From: Mesorhizobium sp. 131-2-1
GTDB lineage: Bacteria > Pseudomonadota > Alphaproteobacteria > Rhizobiales > Rhizobiaceae
Assembly: GCF_016756535.1 (NCBI RefSeq)
Contig: NZ_AP023247.1
Coordinates: 2,852,501-2,916,500 of the forward strand
Direction: 5' to 3'
DNA: 64,000 nucleotides
Shown here in pieces: positions 27,092-36,247 of this stretch. The first letter of the stretch is position 1; each line of letters opens with the position of its first letter. The notes below the pieces were generated by a model. The model saw only the letters and a list, made by a program, of their open reading frames with translations, was not told the DNA's origin and did no database searches. The position numbers and the translations under genes were made by a program.

Positions 27092-30000
27092 GCCGCCACC
27101 CGCTGGGCTTCGGCGATCAGCGCCGCGAGATCGTCGTCGATCGAATTGCGCAGCGGATGCCACAGCCCGCGGCGTCGCGCCGATAGCAGCCGCTCCGCGA
27201 TGACCTTCGCGGCGGCCGGATTCTCGCGCAGGATGAAGGCACGGACGTCCGCATCGCCAAGATAGGCGTCGTGCACAGCCTCGATCAGAGCGCCCGATAT
27301 GGCATGCGTGGTCTCGGCGAAGCCGACGAGGCGGTCGACCGTCTCGGCGAATTCGGAGGCGCCGCGCGGACCATGCCGCATCTGACCGGCAATGAAGCGC
27401 GGGTTGACAGCACGGGCGCGCACCACGCGGGACACCGCTTCGCCGACCGAGCGCGGCTTCGGCTTTTGCGGGTCCGTGGTGTCGAGCACGATAACGTCGG
27501 CATTCCGACCAAGTGCTGCAAGGGCGGCGGAAAACCCGCCGATGAAGGCAACGTCGGCCGAGCCTTCGAGAATGTCGCGGCCGGGGTCGTCGCCGGTGTG
27601 GACGAGAAGATCGGCCTCGGCGATGCGGCCTTCGAAAGCGCCGGGCGCGGACATGGCTTCGCCGTTCGCGCCGCCATAGGCGTGCGAGGTGGCGTCGAGA
27701 TAGGCACGACCGATTTCCTCACGCGCGGCCCAGTCGCCGCTCGACAAAAGCTCCTCGACGCCGGCGCCGTAGGTGCCGGGCGAAGTGCCGAAAATGCGCG
27801 GGCCGACCTTGCCCTCGGTGCGGGTCGCCGCTGCGAGCGGGTTTTCGGAATCGTCCTCGTCGCGGCTGGCGACGGCGTTGGCGGCGGCATCGATCAGCGC
27901 GATCTGGGTCGGGAACATGTCGCGGAACAGGCCGGAAATGCGCCAGGTGACATCGACGCGCGGGCGGCCGAGCGCCGCCGGCGGCAACACCTCGATGCCG
28001 GTGACGCGGCCGGTGGCGGCATCCCATTGCGGCCGGCAGCCCATCAGCGCCAGGCCTTGCGCGATCTCCTCGCCGCCGGTGCGAAGCGAGGCCGAGCCCC
28101 AAAGGTCGATGACCAGCGAGCGCGGCCAGTCACCATGGCTCTGCATGTAGCTGCGCACCACTTCTTGCGCTGCCGCCTGTCCGAGCTCATAGGCGGTCGG
28201 CGTCGGCATGGTGCGGGGATCGGCGGTGAAGAGGTTGCGGCCGGTGGGCAGCACGTCGGAGCGGCCGCGCGCCGGCGCACCGGCCGGACCAGCCTTGATG
28301 TGGCGGCCATCGAGCGCGGCGAGCAGGGCGGCCCTTTCGGCTTCGGCGCTTCGCCTGCGCAGCGGATCGGCCTCGCCCCCCGGCGCGCGGCCGTAGACAT
28401 GCAGCCCGTCCTTGACGGCGAAATCCTTGAGGTCGCAGAGCCAGGCGTCGATGCGGCGCAGCGCCTCGTCCGGCGCGTCGGTGCCGGCAACGCCGGCCTC
28501 AGAGGCAAGCCCGGTTTGCCGCGCGGTCTCGACGATCAGCTTCGCCAGCCTGTCGCGGCGGCGGCGGTCGAGCCCATCGGCCTGGGCGTATTCGTCGACC
28601 AGCCGTTCCAGCCTCTGCTGGTTCTCGTCCAGCCCGGCGCCGGTCAGCGGCGGCGGCAGATGGCCGAGCGTCACGGCGGCGATGCGCCGCTTGGCCTGCG
28701 CCGCCTCGCCGGGATTGGAGACGATGAAGGGATAGATGACCGGCAGCGCGCCGGTGACGATCTCGGGGAAACAGATATCGGAGAGCGCGACGGTCTTGCC
28801 CGGCAGCCATTCCAGCGTGCCATGCGCGCCGACATGGATGAGGGCATGCACGCCGAGCGATCTGCGCAGCCAGAGGCCGAAGGCGATCAATTCGTGGCGG
28901 GGAGGGAGGGTTGGGTCGTGATAGTCGGCGCGGCGGTCGGCCGAGCGGCCACGGTCGGGGGCGAGCGCCACGGTGATGTTGCCGAAGGTCGCGGCGCGGA
29001 AGGGGAAGCGGTTTTCGCCAATGTGCCGCGAAGGCCGGCGTTCTGTCGCGCCCCCCTCTGTCCTGCCGGACATCTCCCCCACGAGGGGGGAGATCATGCC
29101 GTCATCGCCACTTTCGCCAATTACCGCCGTTTCAAGGGGAGAGCCGGCGCCAGAACTGCCAATCTCCCCCCAAGTGGGGGAGATGTCCGGCAGGACAGAG
29201 GGGGGCGCCTCGCTTAAACCTATCTTGTCTGCCTTGCCCCAAGCAGCTTCCACCGCAGCCATTGCCGCGCTGGGCAACTTTGTCGAGAGCGAGACATAGT
29301 CCTCCAACTTCAACCCTTGCCCACCCACCTCCAGCGCATCCAGCAACGCGCGCGGCGATTGCGGAATCCCTTCAACGGCGTAGCCCTGCTCCCTCAGGTC
29401 GTGCAGCATGGCGAGCACGCTGGACGGCACATCGAGACCAACGGCGTAGCCGGTGCGGCCAGGGGCGCTCGGATAGTCGGGGATCAGGATGGCCAGCTTT
29501 CGATCCGCTCTTGCCGTCCGCTGCAGGCGGATGAATGCCTCGATGCGTGTGGCGACTTGCGCCACCCGGTCCGCCTCCGGCCGGTTTGCAAAGGCGCGAA
29601 AGGCCAGCGCCGGATCGGTCTCAATCTCGCCCTTGAACGAGATCGCGCCGGCCAGAATGCGGCCGTCGAACTCGGGCAGGACGACATGCATCGCAAGATC
29701 GGCCGGCGCCAGGCCGCGCTGGTTCTTCTCCCACACCTCGCGCCTTGTCGTTGCGACGATGACTTGGAACACCGGCACGCCGGCTCGGTCGAAGAGCGTT
29801 TCGGCGCCCGGTTCGGCGCCGGAGGCGAAGGCGGTGGCGGTGACGATCGCTGCCGGTTTCAGCGATGCAAGCGCATTCTCCACAAAGGCGAGGGACGCCG
29901 GGTCCTTGAGGCTGGAGACGAAGATCGGGGCCGGCGCCATTCCGCGCTGCCTGAGCGCCTCGACAAGCGCATCGATCGGCGCGACATCGGCGGCCAGCAG

Positions 30001-30624
30001 CATCGAACGGTAGAACAGGATGGGGATGACTGCTTCTTCTTCCTTCCCGACGAAGGGAAGGGAGACCACACCGTGTCCAGGTTCGTAGTACCCCGCCTTC
30101 GGCACGCTGACCGGCTCGGCCACCGCCGTATCCGACCCCGCCAGCCGCGCCAGCCTCTTCACCAGCGCCGCCATATTGGTCGGCCCGCCTTCGCGGAAAT
30201 AGCCGAGCAGGCTGTCCAACTCGGCGCGTGGCAGGGTCGAGCCCTCGATCAGGCGCAGATCCTCGTCATGGCTCTCGCCGGGCAGTAGCGCCAGCTTGAT
30301 GCCGCGTTCGCGCGCAACCGCGGTGAGCTGGTCGCAGCCATAGCGCCACCAGTCATAGCCGCCGAGGATGCGGACCAGGATCACCCTGGCATGGCGGGCG
30401 ACGCTGTCGATCCAGAGGTCGACCGACATGGGGTGGCGCAGGTCGCGCAAGGCGGCAAGCCGCATCGCGGGCAATCGCTCGGAGTCGGCCTTCCACGCTG
30501 TTGCCAGTCCCGAGAGGTCGCTGTCGGTGAAGGACAGCGCCACGACATCCGCAGGCGTCTGCCTGAGATCGACAGGCTCGGCGAGATCGTCGAGCGAGGC
30601 GGATGTGGTGGTGAGGATGTGCAT
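27088..30624 (-). CDS. cobN: Cobaltochelatase subunit CobN with an in-frame palindromic element
   Basis: 1178 residues. CobN is the large, magnesium-chelatase-H-like subunit that, with CobS and CobT (chelatase type, not encoded here), inserts cobalt into hydrogenobyrinate a,c-diamide. Signatures include [28 protein letters not shown] text ([14 protein letters not shown], with the active-site His), [27 protein letters not shown] and [17 protein letters not shown]. Residues of about 473-526 come from a second 161-bp palindrome ([16 protein letters not shown] ... [16 protein letters not shown]) placed just before the HVGAHGT domain. It starts 17 bases after cobW. Confidence 0.96.
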   Translation of the reverse strand: MHILTTTSASLDDLAEPVDLRQTPADVVALSFTDSDLSGLATAWKADSERLPAMRLAALRDLRHPMSVDLWIDSVARHARVILVRILGGYDWWRYGCDQLTAVARERGIKLALLPGESHDEDLRLIEGSTLPRAELDSLLGYFREGGPTNMAALVKRLARLAGSDTAVAEPVSVPKAGYYEPGHGVVSLPFVGKEEEAVIPILFYRSMLLAADVAPIDALVEALRQRGMAPAPIFVSSLKDPASLAFVENALASLKPAAIVTATAFASGAEPGAETLFDRAGVPVFQVIVATTRREVWEKNQRGLAPADLAMHVVLPEFDGRILAGAISFKGEIETDPALAFRAFANRPEADRVAQVATRIEAFIRLQRTARADRKLAILIPDYPSAPGRTGYAVGLDVPSSVLAMLHDLREQGYAVEGIPQSPRALLDALEVGGQGLKLEDYVSLSTKLPSAAMAAVEAAWGKADKIGLSEAPPSVLPDISPTWGEIGSSGAGSPLETAVIGESGDDGMISPLVGEMSGRTEGGATERRPSRHIGENRFPFRAATFGNITVALAPDRGRSADRRADYHDPTLPPRHELIAFGLWLRRSLGVHALIHVGAHGTLEWLPGKTVALSDICFPEIVTGALPVIYPFIVSNPGEAAQAKRRIAAVTLGHLPPPLTGAGLDENQQRLERLVDEYAQADGLDRRRRDRLAKLIVETARQTGLASEAGVAGTDAPDEALRRIDAWLCDLKDFAVKDGLHVYGRAPGGEADPLRRRSAEAERAALLAALDGRHIKAGPAGAPARGRSDVLPTGRNLFTADPRTMPTPTAYELGQAAAQEVVRSYMQSHGDWPRSLVIDLWGSASLRTGGEEIAQGLALMGCRPQWDAATGRVTGIEVLPPAALGRPRVDVTWRISGLFRDMFPTQIALIDAAANAVASRDEDDSENPLAAATRTEGKVGPRIFGTSPGTYGAGVEELLSSGDWAAREEIGRAYLDATSHAYGGANGEAMSAPGAFEGRIAEADLLVHTGDDPGRDILEGSADVAFIGGFSAALAALGRNADVIVLDTTDPQKPKPRSVGEAVSRVVRARAVNPRFIAGQMRHGPRGASEFAETVDRLVGFAETTHAISGALIEAVHDAYLGDADVRAFILRENPAAAKVIAERLLSARRRGLWHPLRNSIDDDLAALIAEAQRVAA
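29048..29208. repeat. 161-bp palindromic element inserted in frame in cobN
   Basis: Same length and same terminal sequence as the copy in cobG (GCGCCCCCC ... GGGGGGCGC). The arms differ from the other copy at only a few bases in the hairpin tips (CACGAG against CACTTG). The core aligns with the reverse complement of the cobG core, sharing GATTGGCAG and ATTGGCGAAA. Confidence 0.92.
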
Positions 30625-30641
30625 GGCGGTTCGGGTTTGCC

Positions 30642-31679
30642 TCAGCCGGCGAGGATACGCTCGATCGCCGGGCGGTTCAGGCCCTTGAGGCCGATGACGA
30701 CGAGGCGCGAGCGGCGGTCGTCGTCCGCCGTCCAGGCGCGGTCGTAGTAATGATTGACGCGCGGACCGACCGCCTGCAGCAGGAGCCGCATCGGCTTGCC
30801 GCCGACCTCGACGAAGCCTTTCACACGCAACACATTCTCTTCTTCCGCGGCGGTGGCGACGCGCTTTGCCAACTCGTCCGGATTGGCGATCGAGGGAATG
30901 TCGACAATGAACGTGTCGAAGTCGTCATGCTCGTGGTCGAATGCACCGTCATGATGGGATTTGCGGTTCTCGATGTCGTCCTCGACGGCGAGACCGAGCC
31001 CCAGCAGTATGGAGGGATCGACCTTGCCGTGAGACGTCGGCACGATCTTCACGGCGCGGGCGGAGTGTTCGTTGACGATGGCGTTGGCGCGGGCTGAGCC
31101 GGCGGCGTCCATCAGGTCGCTCTTCGACAGGATGATCAGGTCGGCGCAGGCGATCTGGTCCTCGAAGACCTCCTCGACCGGATCGTCATGGTCGAGCGTC
31201 GCGTCGGCGGCACGCTGCGCCTGCAAGGCGTCCATGTCGTTGGCGACGCGGCCTTCGGCCAATGCCGGGCCATCGACCACGGCGATCACGCCATCGACGG
31301 TGACGCGGCTTTTCACTGTCGGCCACTGGAAGGCCTGGACCAGCGGCTTGGGCAGAGCGAGGCCGGAGGTTTCGATCAGGATGTGGTCGACTTTCGGCGT
31401 CAGCGACAGGATCTGGTCGAGCGCGGGCACGAAATCGTCGGCCACGGTGCAGCAGATGCAGCCATTGGCCAGTTCGACGATGTTCTCCTCCGGACAGGTG
31501 TCAATGCCGCAGCCCTTGAGGATCTCCCCGTCAATGCCGATGTCGCCAAACTCGTTGACAATGATCGCGATACGCTTGCCGCCGGCGTTCTCCAGGAGAT
31601 GGCGGACCAGCGTCGTCTTGCCGGCGCCGAGGAAGCCGGTGACGACGGTGCAGGGGACGCGGGAAACGGAAGCGGTCAT
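30642..31679 (-). CDS. cobW: CobW GTPase (G3E metallochaperone family)
   Basis: 345 residues. The P-loop GFLGAGKTTLVRHLL near the start, the ENIVELANGCICC motif (CxCC metal site), ILIETSGLALPKPL and ILSKSDLMDAAG (NKxD-like) define CobW. A His-rich stretch (KSHHDGAFDHEHDD) is a probable metal-binding linker before the C-terminal domain. It is thought to deliver cobalt to the CobN chelatase. It lies between the DUF1636 gene and cobN in the riboswitch-led operon. Confidence 0.97.
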   Translation of the reverse strand: MTASVSRVPCTVVTGFLGAGKTTLVRHLLENAGGKRIAIIVNEFGDIGIDGEILKGCGIDTCPEENIVELANGCICCTVADDFVPALDQILSLTPKVDHILIETSGLALPKPLVQAFQWPTVKSRVTVDGVIAVVDGPALAEGRVANDMDALQAQRAADATLDHDDPVEEVFEDQIACADLIILSKSDLMDAAGSARANAIVNEHSARAVKIVPTSHGKVDPSILLGLGLAVEDDIENRKSHHDGAFDHEHDDFDTFIVDIPSIANPDELAKRVATAAEEENVLRVKGFVEVGGKPMRLLLQAVGPRVNHYYDRAWTADDDRRSRLVVIGLKGLNRPAIERILAG

Positions 31680-31681
31680 GG

Positions 31682-32110
31682 TCAGTCCTTAAGGAGGTCG
31701 AGGGGAGGGATGCGGGCGACGAGGCCGCGTTTCAGCGAATCGGGGCGGCCGCGCCAGGGGATGAGGCCGTCGGTCGAGGTGGCGAAGAGTTTGGCGCCAG
31801 CAACAAGATCGGCGCCGCTGCTGGCAGTGAGGTCGCCAAAAACGTAGCTCCAGCAGCCGTCGCGAAGGATCGCGGCGCTCAGGCGGCGCTTGCAATTGCC
31901 AAGGCATTCGATGGTACGGATGCGGATGTTTTCATCCGCTGCAGCGCGGCGCGTGTCTTCGGCAAGCAGCGCGCCGGCGCGGGGATGGGCATCGGAGCCG
32001 GTTTCGTCGCGACAGTACGAGCAGACAATGACGGTGACGCCGGCCAGATCGTCGTCATGGCCGGACAATGCGTCCGCTCTATCAGCCGAAAAACTGCTGT
32101 CGCGCTCCAA
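31682..32110 (-). CDS. DUF1636 metal-binding protein, first gene of the cobalamin operon
   Basis: 142 residues if started at TTG 32110, which has AAGGAG six bases upstream. Longer in-frame starts would place the coding region inside the riboswitch. VIVCSYCRDETGSD and RTIECLGNCKRRLSAAI give a CxxC plus CxxxC pattern of the thioredoxin-like ferredoxin type, followed by WSYVFGDL. The DUF1636 family regularly sits beside cobW under B12 riboswitches, so a role in metal handling for cobalamin synthesis is likely. No reaction is known. It ends 2 bases before cobW. Confidence 0.82.
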   Translation of the reverse strand: MERDSSFSADRADALSGHDDDLAGVTVIVCSYCRDETGSDAHPRAGALLAEDTRRAAADENIRIRTIECLGNCKRRLSAAILRDGCWSYVFGDLTASSGADLVAGAKLFATSTDGLIPWRGRPDSLKRGLVARIPPLDLLKD

Positions 32111-32161
32111 ATCAGGCTCCTTGCCCGGAAAACCCGCCAGGCGATCGGATTCTTTTGTCTC

Positions 32162-32340
32162 AGACGGCAGGTCTCCTGGCTCGCGGGTCATCGCCTTGGT
32201 TGCCGCCTTCCCGGGAACATCCCAGTGGTTTTCGGCCGAGGCTCGTCGCTTACAGTTGCGGGGACAGCCGCGGAATTGGGATCGTCGATCCCGCACCGCA
32301 TTCCCTCTTGGCCCCAGCCGTTGCGGGCAGGGGACCGTCT
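32162..32340 (-). promoter_or_regulatory. Cobalamin (AdoCbl) riboswitch
   Basis: On the minus strand the B12 box AGCCAGGAGACCTGCC is at 32181-32166, preceded by CCCGGGAAGGCGG, CCACTGGG and the core GCGGCTGTCCCCGCAACTGTAA. The outer stem AGACGG (32340-32335) pairs with CCGTCT (32167-32162). All conserved cobalamin-element blocks are in order. It precedes DUF1636-cobW-cobN and should shut off the operon when B12 is plentiful. The B12 box is about 55 bases from the TTG start, fitting translational control. Confidence 0.95.
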
Positions 32341-32346
32341 GTTGTG

Positions 32347-32376
32347 GATTTAGGCTTTTGGGGGCAGCGGTGTCAA
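32347..32376 (-). promoter_or_regulatory. Promoter of the riboswitch-led cobalamin operon
   Basis: On the minus strand a perfect -35 TTGACA (32376-32371), 18-base spacer and -10-like TAAATC (32352-32347) stand right before the first base of the riboswitch, so the transcript would begin at or just before its P1 stem. Confidence 0.6.
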
Positions 32377-32413
32377 CGCGCGGCTACGACACCGCGATGT
32401 CGGCCAGAGGCTG

Positions 32414-33106
32414 TCATGTGCCGCCAATCGGCAGAGCCAGAATAACTTGCCTGACTGCTTGATAACCATCGCCATGGTCCCAGTCATGGCTGAGGGCTAG
32501 ATCCTGTCCTTCTTGCCAAACCTTATTGTCCAGAAGGACCTCGGCACAAATAAGCTCGCCCTTTAAAGCTGCAAAAAAAGTGCGTACAAAATGACTGCCG
32601 GGCGAAACGGAGGCCGTGAACAGCTTTTCCAGTTTGGCATAGAATGTTGGATAACTCCGGTTCAGCGAACATAGCTCGGTGGTGGCCTGGGAAATGACCG
32701 GTCCGCCATAGATTTTCCAGCGAGCATTTTTTTGCCATATCTTCCAATCGGGACTGCTTTTCTGCCAAACCTCTACTTCTGCCTGCATGTTGTCGCAGAC
32801 ATGATCAGCCAGCCCCTCGATGGCCACGTGGAAAACGCCGCGGAGAAATTTTTCAAACGCCTGATTTAATTCTTGTTCGCGCGTGTCACCGAAGCCAGCA
32901 AAGGATTCAATGACTGGCTGAACATCAAGCAGTGGAGAAAAAATGTAGATTTCGAGGACCAGCCGGCCAGCTCCCGTCTCGAACACCTCAGCCTCAAACC
33001 GAAGTTGCCCCGACTGTAGCAAAACGTCCTGATCTCTACGCACTGCATCGATTCCATGCGCAATCAATGCGCCATGGATCATGTCGAGCACTTTGTCCGA
33101 TGCCAT
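32414..33106 (-). CDS. Hypothetical protein, possibly DUF6348-like
   Basis: 230 residues, no signal peptide or membrane segment. It starts MASDKVLDMIHGALIAHGID and contains ARWKIYGGPVISQ and the ending WDHGDGYQAVRQVILALP. I have a weak recollection of the DUF6348 family, whose members are of unknown function; this is not secure. The codons are clearly less GC-rich than in neighbouring genes (for example frequent AAA, TTT, CAA), which suggests recent acquisition. It lies between the cobalamin operon promoter and an AlkX-like gene. Confidence 0.7.
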   Translation of the reverse strand: MASDKVLDMIHGALIAHGIDAVRRDQDVLLQSGQLRFEAEVFETGAGRLVLEIYIFSPLLDVQPVIESFAGFGDTREQELNQAFEKFLRGVFHVAIEGLADHVCDNMQAEVEVWQKSSPDWKIWQKNARWKIYGGPVISQATTELCSLNRSYPTFYAKLEKLFTASVSPGSHFVRTFFAALKGELICAEVLLDNKVWQEGQDLALSHDWDHGDGYQAVRQVILALPIGGT

Positions 33107-33160
33107 TGCACAACCTACGAGGCTTATTGGAGGGTCTATGACAGACGCTGCAGGGGTTGC

Positions 33161-34357
33161 CTATCTTATCTCGCCAGCCAGCGCCGGCCCCAAATCGCCG
33201 GCCGGCGTCACTTCGATGCGCTCGAGCCCGAGCCAGCCCTGCATCTGTTTCAGCTCTTCAAGCAACTGGGCGGCGGTTTCCGGCGGAGCGCCGGCCTCGG
33301 CATAGGCGGCATGGACACGCAGCACGCTGGCCGGGCGGTCGGCGCGCAGGTCGACGCGGGCGACGATCCGGTCGCCGAGCAGGAAGGGCAGGACGTAGTA
33401 GCCATACTGGCGTTTTTCGGCCGGGGTGTAGATCTCGATGCGGTAGCGGAAGTCGAAGAGCTTTTCGGTCCGCGTGCGCTCGAAGACGACCGGATCGAAC
33501 GGCGCGAGCAGGGCACGCGCCTCGATCTTGCGCGGGAAACGGGCGTCCTTGTGCAGATAAGCGGTCTTGTCCCAGCCCTCGACCCGCACAGGCAGCAGCT
33601 CGCCCGCCTCGACCAGCTCCTCGATGCGGTCCTTCACGTCGCCCGGGGCGAGGCGGAAATAGTCGCGCAGGTCGCCATAGGTGGCGATGCCATGGGCGCG
33701 GGCGGAAATGCGCAGCAATTCGCGATGCGCGTCCTCGACCGTGGGAACCGGCAGGTCGAGCACAGCCTGCGGCAGCACGCGTTCGGGCAGATCATAGTAG
33801 CGCTCAAAGCCGCGCCGGTAGGCGGTGGTGATGCGTCCGGCCCAGAACAGCCATTCAAAGGCATGCTTGGCCTCGCTCCAGCCCCACCAGCCGCCATTGC
33901 CCTTGTGGCCTTCTATGTCGGAGGCGGCGATCGGCCCGCGTTCGGCGACCTGCCCGTAGATCTCCTCGATCATCTGGGCCCGCTCGCGCCCCCATTTGGC
34001 GAGGCCCGAATACATTTCCTCGCCTTGCTCGGCCCGCTGCATGCGCCAGCGCAGCAGCGGATAGGTCTCGACCGGCAGGAAGGAGGCCTCGTGCGCCCAG
34101 TATTCGAAAACCTTGCGTTTGCGCGTCACGGCGGCATCGTCGAGCAGCGCCAGCGGATACGGGCCGAGGCGCGAATAGAGCGGCATGTAGTGGGCGCGGA
34201 CCACCGCGCTGACGGAATCGATCTGCAGCAGGCCGGTCCGGGAAAGCACGCGGGCGAGATGGCGGCGATCCGGCGTGCCGCCCGGTTGCGGGTCGGTGAA
34301 TCCTTGCGCGCCGAGTGCGATGCGCCTGGCCATGCCAAGAGATATTTTTTCCTTCAT
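33161..34357 (-). CDS. AlkX/YcaQ-type DNA glycosylase (winged-helix crosslink repair)
   Basis: 398 residues of the HTH_42/AlkZ family, DNA glycosylases that unhook interstrand crosslinks or bulky N-alkyl lesions. LLQIDSVSAVVRAHYMPLYS contains Q-I-D, the Q-hydrophobic-D motif of the AlkX (YcaQ) branch, rather than the QxQ of AlkZ. Other family parts are FEYWAHEASFLP, YDLPERVLP and the C-terminal LLAPFDPVVFERTRTEKLF followed by FRYRIEIYTP, which is typical of YcaQ. The gene is divergent from nuoA and has no LexA box that I can see upstream. Confidence 0.9.
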   Translation of the reverse strand: MKEKISLGMARRIALGAQGFTDPQPGGTPDRRHLARVLSRTGLLQIDSVSAVVRAHYMPLYSRLGPYPLALLDDAAVTRKRKVFEYWAHEASFLPVETYPLLRWRMQRAEQGEEMYSGLAKWGRERAQMIEEIYGQVAERGPIAASDIEGHKGNGGWWGWSEAKHAFEWLFWAGRITTAYRRGFERYYDLPERVLPQAVLDLPVPTVEDAHRELLRISARAHGIATYGDLRDYFRLAPGDVKDRIEELVEAGELLPVRVEGWDKTAYLHKDARFPRKIEARALLAPFDPVVFERTRTEKLFDFRYRIEIYTPAEKRQYGYYVLPFLLGDRIVARVDLRADRPASVLRVHAAYAEAGAPPETAAQLLEELKQMQGWLGLERIEVTPAGDLGPALAGEIR

Positions 34358-34690
34358 CCAGAAGCCTTGCCCTGATCCGTCTGCCCGAATTTCCGGTCCC
34401 TGATTCCGGCCATGCTAGCAGGCAAATGGCGGGAGATATGTCAGGAGAAAAAAGTGGAGTAAAAGGTGAAGGAAATCAAACAGGAGCGGATCGGACCAGT
34501 TTCTTCCGATAAGCCGTCCAGCGCCGCGTTTTGAACAAGGTTTGACTTGCTTCGCCGAAAGCGCTGCGCTAACCCTCGCCGCGTTGCAGCATAGGCCCTT
34601 AAAACGGTTCAGCGGTGAATCTGTCACGCTTCCGCAATAGGATCGGTTGCTGTAATCAACGTGGATTGGCAGCCAACGGAAAGCCGCAGC
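34358..34690. other. Divergent promoter region between alkX-like gene and nuo operon
   Basis: 333 bases without a gene. TTTGACTTGCTTCG near 34541 and CGGTTCAGCGG near 34608 are the most promoter-like parts for nuo, but no clear -10 partner is visible. A candidate ribosome site GGAAAG precedes nuoA. No conserved operator was recognised. The region 34420-34470 is A/G-rich. Confidence 0.4.
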
Positions 34691-35056
34691 ATGAACGCAC
34701 TTTTGAGTTCGTATCTGCCCATCGTCCTGTTTATCGGCGTGGCCCTGGTCGTCGGCCTGGCGCTGCTCGTGGCGCCGTTCCTGGTGGCCTACCGCAATCC
34801 CGATCCGGAAAAGCTTTCCGCTTATGAATGCGGCTTCAACTCGTTCGACGACGCCCGCATGAAGTTCGACATCCGCTTCTACCTGGTGTCGATCCTGTTC
34901 ATCATCTTCGACCTCGAGGTCGCCTTCCTGTTCCCGTGGGCGGTGTCCTTCTCGAAGATCGGCATGCTCGGTTTCTGGTCGATGATGGTGTTTCTGGCCG
35001 TGCTGACCATCGGCTTTGCCTATGAATGGAAAAAAGGAGCGCTGGAATGGGATTGA
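34691..35056 (+). CDS. nuoA: NADH-quinone oxidoreductase subunit A
   Basis: 121 residues with three transmembrane helices. The first covers [20 protein letters not shown], and [20 protein letters not shown] is the conserved loop with the Cys used in active/deactive switching of complex I. It forms part of the interface between membrane arm and quinone module. Start chosen at [10 protein letters not shown], since the upstream frame adds only polar residues. The end overlaps nuoB by 10 bases. Confidence 0.97.
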   Translation: MNALLSSYLPIVLFIGVALVVGLALLVAPFLVAYRNPDPEKLSAYECGFNSFDDARMKFDIRFYLVSILFIIFDLEVAFLFPWAVSFSKIGMLGFWSMMVFLAVLTIGFAYEWKKGALEWD

Positions 35057-35628
35057 ACGACAGTTCAGGCACCCTCGTCGCGCCGAAGCCCAAGGGTATC
35101 ATCGATCCCAACACCGGCCGGCCGGTGGGGCAGGATGACCCGTTCTTCCTCGAGATCAACGACGAGCTGGCCGACAAGGGCTTCCTCGTCACCTCGACCG
35201 AGGCGCTGATCACCTGGGCGCGCAGCGGCTCGCTGATGTTCATGACCTTCGGTCTCGCCTGCTGCGCGGTCGAGATGATCCACACCTCGATGCCGCGCTA
35301 TGACTCGGAGCGGTTCGGCGTCGCGCCGCGCGCGTCCCCGCGCCAGTCCGACATCATGATCGTCGCCGGCACGCTGACCAACAAGATGGCGCCGGCGCTG
35401 CGCAAGGTCTACGACCAGATGCCGGAGCCGCGCTACGTCATCTCGATGGGCTCGTGCGCCAATGGCGGCGGCTACTATCACTATTCCTATTCGGTGGTGC
35501 GCGGCTGCGACCGCGTCGTGCCCGTCGACATCTATGTGCCCGGCTGCCCGCCGAGCGCGGAAGCGCTGCTTTACGGCATTCTTCTGTTGCAGAAGAAGAT
35601 CCGCCGCACCGGCACGATCGAGCGGTGA
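35047..35628 (+). CDS. nuoB: NADH-quinone oxidoreductase subunit B (N2 cluster)
   Basis: 193 residues. [20 protein letters not shown] gives the adjacent cysteines and [20 protein letters not shown] plus [18 protein letters not shown] (here [12 protein letters not shown]) the other two ligands of cluster N2, the last Fe-S cluster before quinone. The N-terminal 40 residues are a polar, proline-rich extension typical of alphaproteobacteria. It starts inside the end of nuoA. Confidence 0.98.
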   Translation: MGLNDSSGTLVAPKPKGIIDPNTGRPVGQDDPFFLEINDELADKGFLVTSTEALITWARSGSLMFMTFGLACCAVEMIHTSMPRYDSERFGVAPRASPRQSDIMIVAGTLTNKMAPALRKVYDQMPEPRYVISMGSCANGGGYYHYSYSVVRGCDRVVPVDIYVPGCPPSAEALLYGILLLQKKIRRTGTIER

Positions 35629-35632
35629 ACCG

Positions 35633-36238
35633 ATGAGCCAGAAGCTGAACGAACTCTCGACCTATCTGGGCGAGAAGCTGACCGGCCGGGTTGGCGATGC
35701 GGTGCTGGCCTATGGCGAGCTCACCGTCTCCGTCGAGTCGAGCGACCTGATCGAGGTGGCGACCTTCCTGCGCGACGACCAGCGGTGCCAGTTCATCTCG
35801 ATCATCGACGTCTGCGGCGCCGACTATCCGTCGCGGGCCAAGCGCTTCGATGTCGTGTATCACCTGCTGTCGCCGAAGCAGAATGTGCGCATCCGCCTCA
35901 AGGTCCAGGCCGATGAGGAGACGCTGGTTCCCTCGCTCACCGCCGTCTATCCCGGCGCCGACTGGTTCGAGCGCGAGACCTACGACCTCTACGGCGTGCT
36001 GTTCTCGGGCCATCCCGACCTGCGCCGCATCCTCACCGACTACGGCTTCGAGGGGCACCCTCTGCGCAAGGATTTCCCGCTGACCGGCTTCGTCGAGGTG
36101 CGTTACGACGACGAGGCCAAGCGAGTCATCTACGAGCCGGTCGAGCTCAAGCAGGAATTCCGCAATTTCGATTTTCTCTCCCCATGGGAAGGCACGGATT
36201 ACGTGCTGCCGGGGGATGAAAAAGCCAAGACGAATTGA
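35633..36238 (+). CDS. nuoC: NADH-quinone oxidoreductase subunit C
   Basis: 201 residues. The 30-kDa subunit signature [20 protein letters not shown] is followed by the conserved [20 protein letters not shown], with a C-terminal end [16 protein letters not shown] as in mitochondrial and alphaproteobacterial forms. It binds beside NuoD in the peripheral arm. NuoC and NuoD are separate genes here. Spacing to nuoB is 4 bases, to nuoD 9. Confidence 0.97.
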   Translation: MSQKLNELSTYLGEKLTGRVGDAVLAYGELTVSVESSDLIEVATFLRDDQRCQFISIIDVCGADYPSRAKRFDVVYHLLSPKQNVRIRLKVQADEETLVPSLTAVYPGADWFERETYDLYGVLFSGHPDLRRILTDYGFEGHPLRKDFPLTGFVEVRYDDEAKRVIYEPVELKQEFRNFDFLSPWEGTDYVLPGDEKAKTN

Positions 36239-36247
36239 GGCGCCAGA

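Noticed and set aside
26262..29208. Idea that the two 161-bp palindromes are ends of one composite transposon
   Set aside because: The interval between them is normal, collinear cobG/cobN coding sequence; there is no transposase, and each copy is complete by itself.
27271..29217. Open frame of 648 codons on the plus strand opposite cobN
   Set aside because: Low-complexity Arg/Gly/Ala product without motifs; antisense of a clear cobN.
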